A stretch of 64,000 nt of DNA from Aquimonas sp041395245 (GTDB lineage: Bacteria > Pseudomonadota > Gammaproteobacteria > Xanthomonadales > Xanthomonadaceae). Below are positions 62,338 through 64,000 of the stretch, in pieces; the stretch's first letter is position 1; each line of letters begins with the position of its first letter. The notes beneath the pieces are model-generated. The model was not told the origin of the DNA and searched no databases. It worked only from the letters and a program-made list of their open reading frames with translations. The translations under genes were made by a program, and so were the position numbers. The stretch is taken from positions 1-64,000 of the forward strand of contig JAWLAY010000013.1 in the NCBI GenBank assembly GCA_041395245.1, written 5' to 3'.

Positions 62338-63042
62338 ATGCCCACACCGCACATCAGCGCCCAGCCGGGCGACTTCGCCGACACCGTCCTGCTGCCCGGC
62401 GACCCGCTGCGCGCCGCCTACATCGCCGAGCATCATCTGCAGAACGCGGTCTGCGTGACCCAGGTTCGCAACATGTTCGGCTTCACCGGCGAATACCAGG
62501 GACGACGCGTCTCGGTGATGGGCAGTGGCATGGGGATTCCGTCGTGCTCGATCTACGCCAGCGAACTGATCGACCACTACGGCGTGAAGCGGGTCATTCG
62601 GGTCGGCACCTGCGGCGCGGTGCAGGATGATCTGGCACTGGGCGATCTGATCCTTGCGCAGGGTGCGTGCACCGACTCCGGCGTCAACCGGCAGCGCTTC
62701 GGCGGGCAGGACTACGCCGCCATCGCCAGTTGGCCCTTGCTCAAGGCGGTCGCCGACACCGCCGAGTCGCAGGGCGTGGCGCTGCGGGTCGGCAACATCT
62801 ATTCCAGTGACCTGTTTTACGGCGTCGACGACACGCTGATTCCGCGACTCACCCGCATGGGCATTCTCGGCATCGAGATGGAAGCCGCGGGCCTGTACGG
62901 CCTGGCCGCCGAACGTCGGGCCGAAGCACTGACCGTGCTCACCGTGTCCGACCACTTGCTGCGCCATCAGGCCATGAGTGCAGACCAACGCCAACTCGGT
63001 CTGGATCGCATGATTGCGCTGACGCTGCAGGCGCTGCGGTAG
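62338..63042 (+). CDS. deoD: Purine-nucleoside phosphorylase DeoD-type
   Basis: 234 residues. Hexameric-type phosphorylase for purine (deoxy)nucleosides. Motifs are 'VLLPGDPLRAAYIAEH', 'VMGSGMGIPSCSIYASELI', 'RVGTCGAVQ', 'GIEMEAAGLYGLA' and 'TVSDHL' (catalytic Asp). It lies eight bases after deoB and ends the nucleoside catabolic operon. Confidence 0.96.
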   Translation: MPTPHISAQPGDFADTVLLPGDPLRAAYIAEHHLQNAVCVTQVRNMFGFTGEYQGRRVSVMGSGMGIPSCSIYASELIDHYGVKRVIRVGTCGAVQDDLALGDLILAQGACTDSGVNRQRFGGQDYAAIASWPLLKAVADTAESQGVALRVGNIYSSDLFYGVDDTLIPRLTRMGILGIEMEAAGLYGLAAERRAEALTVLTVSDHLLRHQAMSADQRQLGLDRMIALTLQALR

Positions 63043-63116
63043 CGCAAGAGCGGGTGTATTGCCTGCGGCGGATTCCGTCGTCACCATCGGCAGCTCCTCC
63101 CGCTACCGCTTCGCCC

Positions 63117-63671
63117 ATGTCCATCGTCCTCACCGAATTTGCCCGCGTGCGCCTGTTCCCCCGCGATGGCCGTCGCACCGCCATCCAGGAGTGTTCCGCC
63201 CAGGCCTTCGAGCAGCATCTGAATGCCAATGCGCCCGACGCCGTGCTGCCCGGCTACGCGCCGTTCTGCGAACTGCACGTCCACCGCAACTGGACCTCGA
63301 CACGCTGCTCGGTGGTGCGCATCGACGACAGCAACCGCGCACAACTGCGCAGCGCTTACGAAGCACGCAGCAAGGACGAACTGCCGGTGCTGGTGCGCTG
63401 GTTCGAAGGCATCGAACCACCGGTGGCGAACTACCTCATCCCGATCCTCTACAACCGCGAACAACTCGCCCGCGAAGGCACACCGATCCACGCCGACTGG
63501 GGCGTGGTCGGCTGCCTCTACACCATGCAGCCCGAAGCCATCCCGATGGCCCCGATCACCATGCTGCGCAACGCCCTCGGCGTACAGGAAGGCGGCTCCG
63601 GCGTCGCCATCGACCGGGCAGCGTACCGGCAGAGCGTGGCGTTCTGGGAGCAATGGGCGAATTGGCGGTGA
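63117..63671 (+). CDS. DUF3228 family protein
   Basis: 184 residues starting 'MSIVLTEFARVRLFP'. DUF3228 blocks seen are 'GYAPFCELHVHRNWTSTRC', 'LIPILYNREQLAREG' and 'IHADWGVVGCLYTMQPE' followed by 'PITMLRNALG'. The function is unknown; members are small cytoplasmic proteins. It is 74 bases after deoD with no clear terminator between. Confidence 0.85.
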   Translation: MSIVLTEFARVRLFPRDGRRTAIQECSAQAFEQHLNANAPDAVLPGYAPFCELHVHRNWTSTRCSVVRIDDSNRAQLRSAYEARSKDELPVLVRWFEGIEPPVANYLIPILYNREQLAREGTPIHADWGVVGCLYTMQPEAIPMAPITMLRNALGVQEGGSGVAIDRAAYRQSVAFWEQWANWR

Positions 63672-63782
63672 GCAGTGATATCGGAGCAATCCCGTGAGCC
63701 GCTTTTCGCACCTTGCGTTGACGGGTCCGCACCCGTGCAGTGCGGGTCGGACGGCATGCCTCGCGGCGCGGGACGATTCCGG

Positions 63783-64000
63783 ATGGCGGGTCGTCAGGTG
63801 AGCGCTGGGAGTTGGTCCAGGGTGTTCGGCTTGACCGCAGCACTCGGCGGAATCAGCGCCTTGGCGGTCTTCGCGCCCGTCGCTTGGCAGACTTGGCGCG
63901 AGGCTAGGGAGACATGGTCTGCAGAGCTCGAGAACGACGCGACCGTCTGGAAGCACGACATGGTGGAAGAGGCGTTGACGAAGTGCCCGTCGACGGAGGA
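63783..64000 (+). CDS. N-terminal part of a small membrane protein, cut by window edge
   Basis: Open to the window end (72 codons seen). One transmembrane helix, 'VFGLTAALGGISALAVFAPV', is followed by a charged helix 'RETWSAELENDATVWKHD'. No family recognised. The start is uncertain: ATG 63756 in the same frame is also possible and neither has a strong ribosome site. Confidence 0.45.
   Translation, partial: MAGRQVSAGSWSRVFGLTAALGGISALAVFAPVAWQTWREARETWSAELENDATVWKHDMVEEALTKCPSTE

Noticed and set aside
1..64000. tRNA, rRNA, CRISPR arrays, insertion sequences and replication origins
   Set aside because: None was recognised by eye. tRNAscan-SE, Infernal and CRISPR finders would be decisive.

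Overview
The window reads as chromosome from a high-GC Gram-negative bacterium, most likely a gammaproteobacterium of the Lysobacterales (Xanthomonadales/Rhodanobacteraceae side). The clues are an outer-membrane TonB receptor, a tamA-tamB pair, recC-recB-recD, glmS, deoCABD, and secreted proteins ending in a Phe-x-x-Gly-Phe-Glu tail or an IPTL-like C-terminal anchor. No rRNA, tRNA, CRISPR array or transposase was seen. The placement is inference, not a measured phylogeny.

Layout. 1-2.0 kb: 3' end of a glycan-modifying enzyme, galE and a VanZ-like membrane protein. 2.0-4.5 kb: an Lrp-type regulator divergent from glmS. 4.6-7.3 kb: an accessory patch of unfamiliar genes with weaker GC bias, including a protein with an ADP-ribosyltransferase-like motif. 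7.3-11.3 kb: a truncated acyltransferase, a secreted anchored protein and a sulfatase-fold/TPR lipoprotein. 11.6-23.8 kb: a complete hydrogen-oxidation locus. 24.0-32.8 kb: recCBD. 32.9-38.3 kb: a GNAT enzyme, an exported SnoaL-like protein, a LuxR/hybrid kinase/receiver operon and a solitary DUF3883 nuclease-like protein. 38.6-41.9 kb: a large beta-propeller lipoprotein. 42.1-44.6 kb: a RES/Xre toxin-antitoxin module plus an unknown divergent gene, bracketed by a 118-bp near-identical duplication of the 3' end of an ABC ATPase gene. 44.4-49.3 kb: an ABC transporter and a TonB receptor. 49.5-53.2 kb: small and secreted proteins and a decayed stretch. 53.3-58.9 kb: tamA-tamB. 59.0-63.0 kb: deoC-deoA-deoB-deoD. 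63.1-64.0 kb: a DUF3228 protein and the start of a membrane protein.

The best integrated system is the hydrogenase locus. hoxK-G-Z-M-L-O-Q-R-T (minus strand) encodes a Tat-exported membrane-bound [NiFe] hydrogenase with its cytochrome b, protease and chaperones. The small subunit has all six cysteines of the proximal [4Fe-3S] cluster typical of oxygen-tolerant enzymes. Facing it, hoxA-B-C-J (plus strand) encodes a hydrogen-sensing regulatory hydrogenase, a histidine kinase and a sigma-54 activator. A good -24/-12 promoter lies upstream of hoxK, closing the circuit: H2 sensing, kinase, HoxA, sigma-54 promoter, hydrogenase. The two operons converge with one base between stop codons. The hypABDEF genes are not in the window.

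The least explained parts are the RES/Xre module with its overlapping operator palindromes and flanking duplication, the ART-like protein at 4.6-5.7 kb, and the LuxR/kinase/receiver operon, which has no recognisable output gene.
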